The notes beneath the pieces were generated by a model that searched no databases, was not told the DNA's origin, and saw only the letters and a list, made by a program, of their open reading frames with translations. A stretch of DNA of 64,000 nt from Roseibium algicola (lineage in GTDB: Bacteria; Pseudomonadota; Alphaproteobacteria; Rhizobiales; Stappiaceae), in contig NZ_CP019630.1 in NCBI RefSeq assembly GCF_001999245.1, forward strand, positions 4,989,001 to 5,053,000, read 5' to 3'. Numbering within the stretch: the first letter of the stretch is position 1; the number at the start of each line of letters is the position of its first letter. Below are positions 44,653-52,628 of this stretch, one piece after another. A program made the translations under genes and the position numbers.

Positions 44653-46149
44653 ATGACCCGCCTGGCAACCTCTTCCCCGACCTCACTGGCCTTCCTCCTG
44701 GCCTCGCTGATCCTTGCCTACGAGCCGCTGTGTTGGCTGGTCGGCACATGGACTGACCCGTCCTACCCATCGACCGGCGCGCTCTATCTGATCGCGGTGG
44801 CAGCCCTGGTGCTCTGGTCGATGACGAGCCCGGTTCGGCAGAATTCGATCGGGCACCGGCAAATGGCAGTGCTGCTCCTGTTGGGGGCGGCGTTGATCCG
44901 GCTGGCAAGCCAGGTTCTGGCGATCAACGTGGTCGGCGGGTTGGCGCTGGCAATTGATGTCTTCGCGCTGGCGACCCTTTTGCGGACAGGGGAGAGGCAG
45001 CGTGCCGTTTCCCCCTTCTGGCTGTCCGTCCTGTTTCTGTTCACTCTGCCGGTCGAGCGCATTCTGCAACGGCTGCTCGGCTATCCGCTGCAGGAACTGT
45101 CGGCGAAGCTTTCCTGCAGCGGTCTCGGCCTCTTCTTTTCGGACCTCTCGTGCTCAGGCATCCGGATCGGCCTTGCCGGCAAGGACGTTCTGGTGGACCT
45201 GCCTTGCTCGGGCACATCCGGGCTGATGCTCGCCATGGCCTTCCTGGTCATCCTGACTGCGCTTTACCGGCCGAACCTGCTGACTGCCGTGCTCTGGATT
45301 GGCATCACGCTTGGCCTGGCTCTGATCGGCAATTCTCTGCGCATCGCTTTGCTTGCCGTCGGTATTGCCTATCCGGAAAGTGTCCTTGAGGCTGATGTCA
45401 TGGCGCAGCCGCTCCACGACATTATCGGTTATCTGACGCTTCTTCTGTCGATGGCACCGGTGCTGGCGTTTTACAAGCCAGGTCCCGCTGAGTGGCGAGC
45501 TGCCCAGGCTGTCTTCAGCTTGCCGGTGATGTCGCGGCCCTTGCAGAAGATGTCTGCACTGGTGTTCCTGAGCCTTGCCTTGTTCATCGTCAGCCTGCCG
45601 CGGCACGCGCTTGATGTTTCTTCTTCGACCAGGCCGCAGCCATTGCCTTTGACACTGGCAGGTGAGGTCGGTGTCGACGACGCGCTGTTGCCGATCGAGG
45701 AGCAATATTTCCTGCAATATGGTGGCCACGCCCAGAAACGGCGCTACGGGCCGATGGCACTGACGCTGGTGCACACCTCTTCGCCGCTGCGCCATCTGCA
45801 CGCCCCGGACGATTGCCTGCGCGGACTCGGCTTCGACGTGGCCTTTCTCGGCAGCCGTTTCGAACCGGTTCCGACAGCGCTCTACCGTGCCCGGTCGAAA
45901 ACCGGAGGTGACTGGCGCGTTGCCGTCACCTTTACCTCCAGCACCGGCGAGACGACCCACAACATCGCCGAGGCGATCTGGCTGTGGCTGAAACGGCCCG
46001 GCACCACCTGGACCAGCATTCAGCGAATTACCCCGTGGACACTAGACGAGCCGCAACGCGCCGCCTTTGAGGCCGCCGCAGGGTCTGCGCTCGATCTCAA
46101 CACCCGCACTTCCGGTATTTTCCCTGCCCAAAAGGAGAAACGCATATGA
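44653..46149 (+). CDS. Exosortase with C-terminal EpsI-like domain
   Basis: A 498-aa membrane-bound exosortase, the transpeptidase-like enzyme that recognises PEP-CTERM-type tails. About eight helices span residues ~10-320. The catalytic triad is visible: C185 in LPCSGTSGLM, R230 in NSLRIALL and H255 in PLHDIIGY. Residues ~325-495 form an extra periplasmic domain (HAPDDCLRGLGFDVAFLG) resembling EpsI/DUF3485. The stop overlaps the VIT protein's ATG (ATGA), so enzyme and presumed substrate are translationally coupled. By memory this may be the XrtT subfamily; an HMM would be needed to assign it. Confidence 0.85.
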   Translation: MTRLATSSPTSLAFLLASLILAYEPLCWLVGTWTDPSYPSTGALYLIAVAALVLWSMTSPVRQNSIGHRQMAVLLLLGAALIRLASQVLAINVVGGLALAIDVFALATLLRTGERQRAVSPFWLSVLFLFTLPVERILQRLLGYPLQELSAKLSCSGLGLFFSDLSCSGIRIGLAGKDVLVDLPCSGTSGLMLAMAFLVILTALYRPNLLTAVLWIGITLGLALIGNSLRIALLAVGIAYPESVLEADVMAQPLHDIIGYLTLLLSMAPVLAFYKPGPAEWRAAQAVFSLPVMSRPLQKMSALVFLSLALFIVSLPRHALDVSSSTRPQPLPLTLAGEVGVDDALLPIEEQYFLQYGGHAQKRRYGPMALTLVHTSSPLRHLHAPDDCLRGLGFDVAFLGSRFEPVPTALYRARSKTGGDWRVAVTFTSSTGETTHNIAEAIWLWLKRPGTTWTSIQRITPWTLDEPQRAAFEAAAGSALDLNTRTSGIFPAQKEKRI

Positions 46150-48464
46150 CGTTCCTGTCCCCATTGGCGTCTGCCAGTTCTCTGAAAGCCACTCTGGCAG
46201 CCTCGCTGGCTATCGTCTTTGGCACCCTTTCAGCGCTGCTGGCTTCAGCCGAGCCAGACCTCGACGATCTGTCCGGCACCGTGGTTGCCACAGCCGATGG
46301 CAAGGAGATCCATCTGCCGCTTCTGAAGGCCGATTACAGGGTCGAGGTTGACGGCGATGTTGCCCATGTGGAACTGACGCAGACCTTCCTGAACCCGACC
46401 AAGTTGCCACTTAACGCGACCTACCTGTTTCCGCTGAACCAGAAGGCGGCCATTCACGCCATGCGGATGGATCTCGATGGCGAGACTATCGTGGCCCGGA
46501 TGAAGAAGAAGGAAGATGCCAGGGCAACCTTCGAGAAGGCGAAACGGGAAGGCAAGGCCGCCGCCCTTCTGACGCAGCACCGGCCCAATATGTTCACCCA
46601 GGATATTGCGCATCTGATGCCCGGTCGCCCGGTGAAGGTGACACTGGAATACGCCCAGACCGTCCCCAAGATCGACGGCGCCTATGAGCTGGTGATGCCG
46701 ATGGTGGTGGGGCCGCGTTACGAAGGACTGGGCGCGCAAGCCGCCCTGAAGCCTTCGCAAAACATCGCGGACAAGCGAGTGCCGGAGGACGACAGTCCCG
46801 GATACGGCGATACTGAATATGCGAGCGATGTGCCCGTCTTTGCGAAACCTGCTGCCTTCAAGCACAGTGAAACAGTCTCCGGCTGGCAGATCGACAAGCT
46901 TCCGGCCTATCCGGAGGTCATCGGGCAGAATGCTCCGAAGGAAATCGATCCGAGGCGGGTGTCGCTGGAACTTGCTCTCAAGGCACCGATGCCTGTCTCG
47001 CGGCTGTCGAGCGATACCCATGCACTGGAGGTTTCAAGCCAGGGCGAAATGCGGACAGTTCGCTTCAAGTCCGGCAGGGCCATCGACAATCGGGATTTCG
47101 TTTTGCGTTACGAGCTTGCCGCACAGAGCGATGTTGCTGCCGGTGTCTCGTCCCGGTACGAAGCCGATGGCGGGGGCTATTTTTCGCTGCTGATCGAGCC
47201 GCCGAAACTGCCGGCTGAAGACATGATTGGCCAGCGCGAGCTTGTCTTCGTGCTGGATACATCCGGGTCCATGAGCGGGCAGCCGATCGAAGCGAGCAAG
47301 ACCTTCATGACGTCAGCGATCAAGTCTCTGCGCTCTGATGACTATTTCCGCATCCTCCGCTTTTCCAATAACACCTCCCAATTTGCCGGAAATGCCGTTC
47401 TGGCAACGGAGCGAAACAAGCGGCAGGCCTTGAAGTTCGTGGCTGGCCTTTCGACCGGTGGCGGGACAGAAATCAACCAGGCCGTAAACACCGCCTTCGA
47501 TCAGGCGCAACCGGAAAACACCACACGCATCGTTGTCTTTCTGACCGACGGTTATATCGGCGACGAGGCGACCGTGATCTCGAGTGTCGCGAGCCGCATC
47601 GGCAAGGCGCGTATCTATGCCTTCGGCGTCGGCAACTCGGTCAATCGGTTCCTGCTGGATGCGATGGCCACGGAGGGCAGGGGCTATGCCCGCTATGTGG
47701 CTTTGGGAGAAGACGCGGGCGAAGCGGCGGAAAGCCTTGCCGCAAACCTGAAAACACCGCTCCTGACAGACATCGCCATCGATTGGAACGGTCTCAAGGT
47801 CGAGGGACAGAGCCCGGCCAGGATACCCGATCTGTTCGAAGGCGGCTCGGTGCGCGTGATGGGGCGATACGCTGCCGGCGGCAAGCATACGATTTTCATC
47901 AACGGTCTGGTCAACGGATATGCTGCCAGACTGCCGCTTGAAATCGACCTGAAGTCTTCTGTCGACGGCAGTGCGGTTTCCAGTCGGGCCCTGCCGCTGA
48001 TCTGGGCGCGCGAGCAGATTTTCGACAAGGAGCGCGCCTATACAATCGGCGGCAGCACCGACACGCAACTGAAGCAGGAAATCGTCGATCTGGGCCTGAC
48101 CTATTCGCTTCAGACCCGGTTCACGTCCTTTGTCGCCGTCTCGGAAAAGGTGGTGAATGGCGCACCGTTGACAGCCTCTCACCAAAACGTGCCCCTGCCG
48201 CAGGTTGCAGGCGTTTCGACCAACGCCTATCCGTCCTTGAACCTTTCCGGCAGTTCCGCGCCGGAACCGGAAGGCATCTTGGGAGTGATGCTGGTCCTCC
48301 TGGCTGTGGCTGCCCGGTTCCGGCTTCAACTGGCAAATAGCTTCCGCAAGTTGCGGGAAAGGGTTCGGGGAGGCCGGTCACGCGATGAGGAAGCTGTGTC
48401 TGACGAGCTGGATCTTGCCTTGCCCCGTACGTTGCGCCGGGATGGTTGGTGGCTGGAAACCTGA
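46146..48464 (+). CDS. VIT/VWA domain protein, probable exosortase substrate
   Basis: A 772-aa exported protein with a signal peptide (residues ~15-38, ending LLASAEP). A vault protein inter-alpha-trypsin (VIT) domain spans ~45-180 (DVAHVELTQTFLNPTKLPLNATYLFPL in sense, here abbreviated). A von Willebrand A domain has the MIDAS D371-x-S-x-S375 (LDTSGSMSG). Near the end, PEP at 706-708 is followed by a hydrophobic helix and an arginine cluster, as in PEP-CTERM signals, but ~45 further residues follow. It resembles sortase-target VIT proteins of marine proteobacteria. AAGGAG precedes the ATG. Confidence 0.86.
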   Translation: MTFLSPLASASSLKATLAASLAIVFGTLSALLASAEPDLDDLSGTVVATADGKEIHLPLLKADYRVEVDGDVAHVELTQTFLNPTKLPLNATYLFPLNQKAAIHAMRMDLDGETIVARMKKKEDARATFEKAKREGKAAALLTQHRPNMFTQDIAHLMPGRPVKVTLEYAQTVPKIDGAYELVMPMVVGPRYEGLGAQAALKPSQNIADKRVPEDDSPGYGDTEYASDVPVFAKPAAFKHSETVSGWQIDKLPAYPEVIGQNAPKEIDPRRVSLELALKAPMPVSRLSSDTHALEVSSQGEMRTVRFKSGRAIDNRDFVLRYELAAQSDVAAGVSSRYEADGGGYFSLLIEPPKLPAEDMIGQRELVFVLDTSGSMSGQPIEASKTFMTSAIKSLRSDDYFRILRFSNNTSQFAGNAVLATERNKRQALKFVAGLSTGGGTEINQAVNTAFDQAQPENTTRIVVFLTDGYIGDEATVISSVASRIGKARIYAFGVGNSVNRFLLDAMATEGRGYARYVALGEDAGEAAESLAANLKTPLLTDIAIDWNGLKVEGQSPARIPDLFEGGSVRVMGRYAAGGKHTIFINGLVNGYAARLPLEIDLKSSVDGSAVSSRALPLIWAREQIFDKERAYTIGGSTDTQLKQEIVDLGLTYSLQTRFTSFVAVSEKVVNGAPLTASHQNVPLPQVAGVSTNAYPSLNLSGSSAPEPEGILGVMLVLLAVAARFRLQLANSFRKLRERVRGGRSRDEEAVSDELDLALPRTLRRDGWWLET

Positions 48465-48488
48465 TCCGTGCTTCGCTATTGGTAACGC

Positions 48489-48517
48489 TCCCGCAGGCAA
48501 CTGCGGGGGCCATTTTT
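48489..48517 (+). terminator. Attenuator-like hairpin after the VIT gene
   Basis: CCCGCAG-GCAA-CTGCGGG is followed by GGCCATTTTT. The T-run is detached from the stem, so it is probably a partial terminator that reduces transcription into the downstream regulator and kinase genes. Confidence 0.55.
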
Positions 48518-48530
48518 CGGGAAGAGACAT

Positions 48531-49253
48531 TTGCCAGGTCAAACCATTCTTGTTGTCGATGACGACCCGCATATCCGAGACGTCATCTGTTTCGCGCTTC
48601 AAAAAGCGTCCTATGTGTTCGAAGTTGCCGCTGACGGGAAGGAAGCGCTCGACAAGGCGCTTTTATGCAATCCGTCCCTGATCGTTCTGGACATCGGCCT
48701 GCCGGAAATGGACGGGCTGGACGTCTGCCGGCACCTGCGCCGCACGTCGGAGGTACCCATCCTGTTTCTGTCGGCACGCGATGACGAGATCGACAGGATC
48801 GTCGGCCTGGAGCTGGGCGCCGATGACTATGTGACCAAACCCTTCAGCCCGCGCGAACTGATCGCCCGCGTCGGCGCGATCCTGAAGCGCTACGGCGCCC
48901 CCTCGGCTGCCGAAACGGTCGAAGACTTGCCTGCGCTGCGTTTCGGTGCAGTCGAACTTGACCGGTCGCAGCGCCATGTGACAGTCGATGGAACGCCTGT
49001 CACGCTCACGGCCATCGAGTTCGATATCCTGGCTACCCTGCTGGCCCGGCCGAAGATCGTCTTTACCCGCGAGCAGATCCTCCAAAATGCCTACCGGGAC
49101 AATATTCACGTCTCCGATCGCACCATCGACAGCCACATCCGCAACATCCGCGCCAAGCTTGGAACCGTTGGATGCGGCGATGCCATAGAGACCGTGCACG
49201 GCGTCGGATTCCGACTTGGGCCCTGCCGCGTCGAGAATGGAAACGGCGTATGA
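48531..49253 (+). CDS. OmpR-family response regulator of the exosortase locus
   Basis: A 240-aa response regulator starting at TTG (GGGAAGAG upstream). The receiver domain has DDDPHIRD near 10-17, the phospho-acceptor aspartate in VLDIGLPEMDG near 55 and KPFSPREL near 105. The C-terminal winged helix is LTAIEFDILATLLARPKIVFTREQIL with the recognition helix DRTIDSHIRNIRAKL. It overlaps the kinase start (ATGA). Position 66 bp after the VIT gene, on the same strand, suggests it controls the exosortase/VIT pair. Confidence 0.92.
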   Translation: MPGQTILVVDDDPHIRDVICFALQKASYVFEVAADGKEALDKALLCNPSLIVLDIGLPEMDGLDVCRHLRRTSEVPILFLSARDDEIDRIVGLELGADDYVTKPFSPRELIARVGAILKRYGAPSAAETVEDLPALRFGAVELDRSQRHVTVDGTPVTLTAIEFDILATLLARPKIVFTREQILQNAYRDNIHVSDRTIDSHIRNIRAKLGTVGCGDAIETVHGVGFRLGPCRVENGNGV

Positions 49254-50881
49254 TCCTGTCGCGCACCTTCCGAGACAAATGGCGTCCGCCACTGTCGCTC
49301 GTGGTGGCGGGTGTTCTTGGCATCATGCTGCTGGTGCCTCTCGCAGGTGTCGCCTTCTTTCGCGTCTATGAAAACCAGCTCATCGAGACGACAGAAGCGG
49401 AGCTGATCGGGCAATCGGCGGCAATTGCCGCGGCAATGGCGCAGCGCCTTGAGGAGATCGGTGGCGCCGACCTGCCTTTGGGGCCGGAGGTTGCGAAGGC
49501 TACGGAGGTGCCCGGCAGTCGCAGCATCTATCTGCGGAACCCGGGCGGAAGCTGGACGCCGCAACTTCCGGAACTCGATCTGACGCGCACAAATGTCTTG
49601 CCCGGAAGAGGGGCGCCACGGCCGGCTGCCGAACCACCGCTTCTCGAATATCTGAGTGCCGGACAAGCCGTGGACCGCATCCTGCAGGAAACTCAGAAGA
49701 AGACCCTGGCCGGATTCCGGGTGCTGGATTTCAATGGTGTGATCATCGCCGGACGTGAGGATATCGGCCTGTCGCTTGCCCATGTGGAGGAGATCAAAAG
49801 AGCGCTTTCCGGACATTATGCCAGTGCGCTGCGCGAGCGCATCGTCGACAATCCGCAGCCGATCTATTCCATCAGCCGGGGAACCAGCGTTCGCGTTTTT
49901 GTCGCGATGCCGATTATCGTGAGCGATCGGGTCGCGGGCGTTGTCTATGCCTCGCGCACACCCAGCAACATCCTCAAGGAAATGTTCGTTAAGCGCGAGG
50001 CCGTCTTCTGGGTCGTGGTCTTTGTGCTGGCTGCGACTTTTGTCGTCGGTTTCATTTTCGCACGCGCCATCACCGGACCAATCAAGGCACTGACACGGCG
50101 TTCTCTGGCGATCGGTAATGGCGAGCGGGAGGCATTGGTGCCGCTTGCCATTCACGGCAACCGCGAGATCCATGCGCTTTCAGAAAGCATGCTGGACATG
50201 TCGCGCAAACTGTTCGATCGGAATGACTATATCTCCACCTTCGCCAACCACGTGACTCACGAGTTGAAGACGCCGCTGACCTCTATCCAGGGTGCCGCGG
50301 AGCTGTTGAAGGACGAAGGGGCAGAGCTGAGCGAAGCGGACAGGGAGAAGTTCCTGAGCAATATTCTGCACGATACCGAACGTGCCTCGAAGCTCTTGAA
50401 CCGACTTCGAGATCTCGCCCGGGCCGACAGCGTCGAGATCGGCGGGAGTTGTCGGCTGAGCGAAGTTGCCACCGCGCTCAGGAGACGCTTCGAAGGGCTG
50501 GAAATTGACCTGTCCGGCGATGCGGATCTGCCGATGTCGGCGGAAAACGCCCGGATCGTTTTTGAAAACCTGATCGACAACTCCCGCCGCCACGCCGCGT
50601 CCAGGGTATCGATTGTTGCTGTGCCCGACGAGAAAGGCCTGACAGTTCAGGTGCAAGACGATGGCGAGGGCATTTCCGAAGGCAATCAGGACCAGGTCTT
50701 CGAACTCTTCTTCACCACCCGGCGGCAAAGCGGGGGCACCGGCATGGGGCTTGGCATCGTCCAGGCGCTCTTGAAGGCCCATGGTGCAGCGATCCGACTG
50801 CTGCCGGGTGCCGGTGGCGCAACCTTCGAGCTCTCCTTTCCGGTGAGGCCGCCTGCCGTCAGTCCGGCCAGCGGGAGCTGA
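49250..50881 (+). CDS. Sensor histidine kinase of the exosortase locus
   Basis: A 543-aa kinase. TM1 is at ~16-38 (LSLVVAGVLGIMLLVPLAGVAFF), a periplasmic sensor of ~225 residues follows (including GFRVLDFNGVIIAGREDIG, a cache-like strand pattern), and TM2 is near 255-277. HAMP, the phospho-accepting histidine in ANHVTHELKTPLTSI and the ATPase motifs DDGEGISEGN and GGTGMGLGIVQ complete it. The sensor could monitor the envelope or surface assembly; the ligand is unknown. Its 3' end overlaps the convergent LysR gene by 23 bp. Confidence 0.92.
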   Translation: MILSRTFRDKWRPPLSLVVAGVLGIMLLVPLAGVAFFRVYENQLIETTEAELIGQSAAIAAAMAQRLEEIGGADLPLGPEVAKATEVPGSRSIYLRNPGGSWTPQLPELDLTRTNVLPGRGAPRPAAEPPLLEYLSAGQAVDRILQETQKKTLAGFRVLDFNGVIIAGREDIGLSLAHVEEIKRALSGHYASALRERIVDNPQPIYSISRGTSVRVFVAMPIIVSDRVAGVVYASRTPSNILKEMFVKREAVFWVVVFVLAATFVVGFIFARAITGPIKALTRRSLAIGNGEREALVPLAIHGNREIHALSESMLDMSRKLFDRNDYISTFANHVTHELKTPLTSIQGAAELLKDEGAELSEADREKFLSNILHDTERASKLLNRLRDLARADSVEIGGSCRLSEVATALRRRFEGLEIDLSGDADLPMSAENARIVFENLIDNSRRHAASRVSIVAVPDEKGLTVQVQDDGEGISEGNQDQVFELFFTTRRQSGGTGMGLGIVQALLKAHGAAIRLLPGAGGATFELSFPVRPPAVSPASGS

Positions 50882-51755
50882 ACACTGCGGCCAGATGATC
50901 GAGCAGTGCACGCACACGGCGGGTCAGGTGCCTGTTGGGTGGGTAGAGTGCATAGAGGCCGAACGTGTCGGTCTTGTATTCCGGCAGCACGTGCTCAAGT
51001 CGTCCGTCTGCCAGGGCGTCCTCGATGGCATAGAGCGGCGCGATGGTGAGGCCGAGACCTCCCATTGCCATACGGGCCAGGGCTCCGGGCGAGTTGGAGC
51101 GGACGGCACCATGCAGCCGGATGACCTGCTCTTCGTCCCCGGAATGAAACCGCCAGGTGTTGAGTTCGGTCTGATTGCTGTCGACAAGGCAGACATGGGT
51201 TGAAAGGGCTCTTGGGTCCTGCGGTCTGCCGTGCCGCTTCAGATAATCCGGTGAGGCACAAAGAACCAGCGGCATGCCGGCAAGCTTTCGAGCGATCAGG
51301 GTGGAATCCCGCAAGGCTCCGATGCGGATCGCCAGATCGAGACCTTCCTCCACCAGGGCAAGCCGGTGATCGGTCAGGCGCATATCCACCTCGACATCCG
51401 GATGCTTGCGCAGGAAAGGGACGAGCGCCTCGCTCAGCCTCGTGCTGCCGAAGCCGGTCGGGGCCGTCAGTCTGATCTGGCCGGCCAAGGCGCCCTGGCG
51501 TTCACGCACAAGCGAATCCAGATCATCGATCTGCTCCAGGATCGGTCGGCAATGTTCCAGATAGGCAACGCCGACATCTGTCAGGGACACACTGCGCGTG
51601 GTCCGGTTGAAAAGCTGGGTCTTCAACTGGCCTTCCAGATGCTGGACATATTTGCTGACAAGCTTGGTCGACAGGCCCAGCCGTCGCCCCGCGCTTGTGA
51701 AGGATCCTTCCTGCGCGACGGCGATGAAGGCTCGCATGGTTTCGATCTTGTCCAT
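50859..51755 (-). CDS. LysR family transcriptional regulator
   Basis: A 298-aa LysR regulator. The N-terminal HTH is MRAFIAVAQEGSFTSAGRRLGLSTKLVSKYVQHLE (split across residues 7-41), followed by the effector-binding domain (RLTAPTGFGSTRLSEALVPFL). The ATG at 51755 has GAGGA 8 bases upstream; a GTG three bases earlier is possible. It is divergent from the glutathione transferase gene, its most likely target, with about 175 bp between. Confidence 0.94.
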   Translation of the reverse strand: MDKIETMRAFIAVAQEGSFTSAGRRLGLSTKLVSKYVQHLEGQLKTQLFNRTTRSVSLTDVGVAYLEHCRPILEQIDDLDSLVRERQGALAGQIRLTAPTGFGSTRLSEALVPFLRKHPDVEVDMRLTDHRLALVEEGLDLAIRIGALRDSTLIARKLAGMPLVLCASPDYLKRHGRPQDPRALSTHVCLVDSNQTELNTWRFHSGDEEQVIRLHGAVRSNSPGALARMAMGGLGLTIAPLYAIEDALADGRLEHVLPEYKTDTFGLYALYPPNRHLTRRVRALLDHLAAVFSSRWPD

Positions 51756-51931
51756 CACTATTGTCCTCGGCGGATCCTGCGCTCGTCAGCTCTTTATCCC
51801 CTATTCGTACATAATCATTGAATGAATTCGAAGATTATTTCCATTCAAGTCAGGAGGCATATTGCAGGCAGCGGACCGGACCAAGACGCTTCGGCCGCAG
51901 GAAGATCCTTCAAGGCAAGAGGAAGCTGGCG

Positions 51932-52552
51932 ATGTCCAACGCAATCAAGATCCACCGTTTTCCGCTCTCCGGTCACTGCCACCGGGTGGAACTCTTTTCC
52001 AGCCTCACCGGCATCAATTACGAGCTGGTTGAGGTCGACCTGGCCAATGGCGAGCACAAACGCGATCCGTTTCTGAAACTCAATCCTGTGGGCCTGGTTC
52101 CGGTCATCGAAGATGGTTCGACCGTGCTTTCTGACTCCAACGCGATCCTCGTCTACCTGGCACGCAAATATGCGCCGGACTGGCTGCCGACAGATCCGTA
52201 TCTGGAAGCGGAAGTTCATCGCTTCCTCGCCTTTGCCGCCGGTGAACTTGCAAGCGGCCCGGGTGCGGCGCGGTTGATCACGGTCTTCGGACGGCCGCTT
52301 GATCCGGAACGCGCGAAGTCTGTCGCCAAGGTGGCTTTCGATAATCTGGAAGCCCATCTCGATGGCCGCGAGTGGCTCGTTGGCGATCGGCCGACGATCG
52401 CCGACATCGCCATCTACAGCTACACGGCGCATGCGCCGGAAGGCAACGTTTCGCTGGAGCCCTATCCGCGCATCCGCGGTCTTTTGAAGCGCATCGAGGC
52501 CTTGCCGGGCTTTGTGGCCATGCCGGCAACCAAGGCAGGCCTTGCCGCGTAA
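51932..52552 (+). CDS. Glutathione S-transferase
   Basis: A 206-aa soluble GST. The thioredoxin-like N-terminal half has FPLSGHCHRVELFSSLTGI (catalytic Ser/Tyr region), LNPVGLVPVIEDGS with the cis-proline, and the glutathione-binding DSNAILVYLA. The helical C-terminal half has WLVGDRPTIADIAIYSY. The ATG is preceded by AGGAAG. It is followed 76 bp later by the PNPOx-FNR flavoprotein on the same strand, and the divergent LysR probably controls both, perhaps as a detoxification unit. Confidence 0.92.
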   Translation: MSNAIKIHRFPLSGHCHRVELFSSLTGINYELVEVDLANGEHKRDPFLKLNPVGLVPVIEDGSTVLSDSNAILVYLARKYAPDWLPTDPYLEAEVHRFLAFAAGELASGPGAARLITVFGRPLDPERAKSVAKVAFDNLEAHLDGREWLVGDRPTIADIAIYSYTAHAPEGNVSLEPYPRIRGLLKRIEALPGFVAMPATKAGLAA

Positions 52553-52628
52553 CGTTTCCCCGAACTGCAGGTCCTTGCGAGCAAGGGCCTGCGTCTGGCG
52601 TTCTCGAAGGTACCGAAAGGATTTGACG

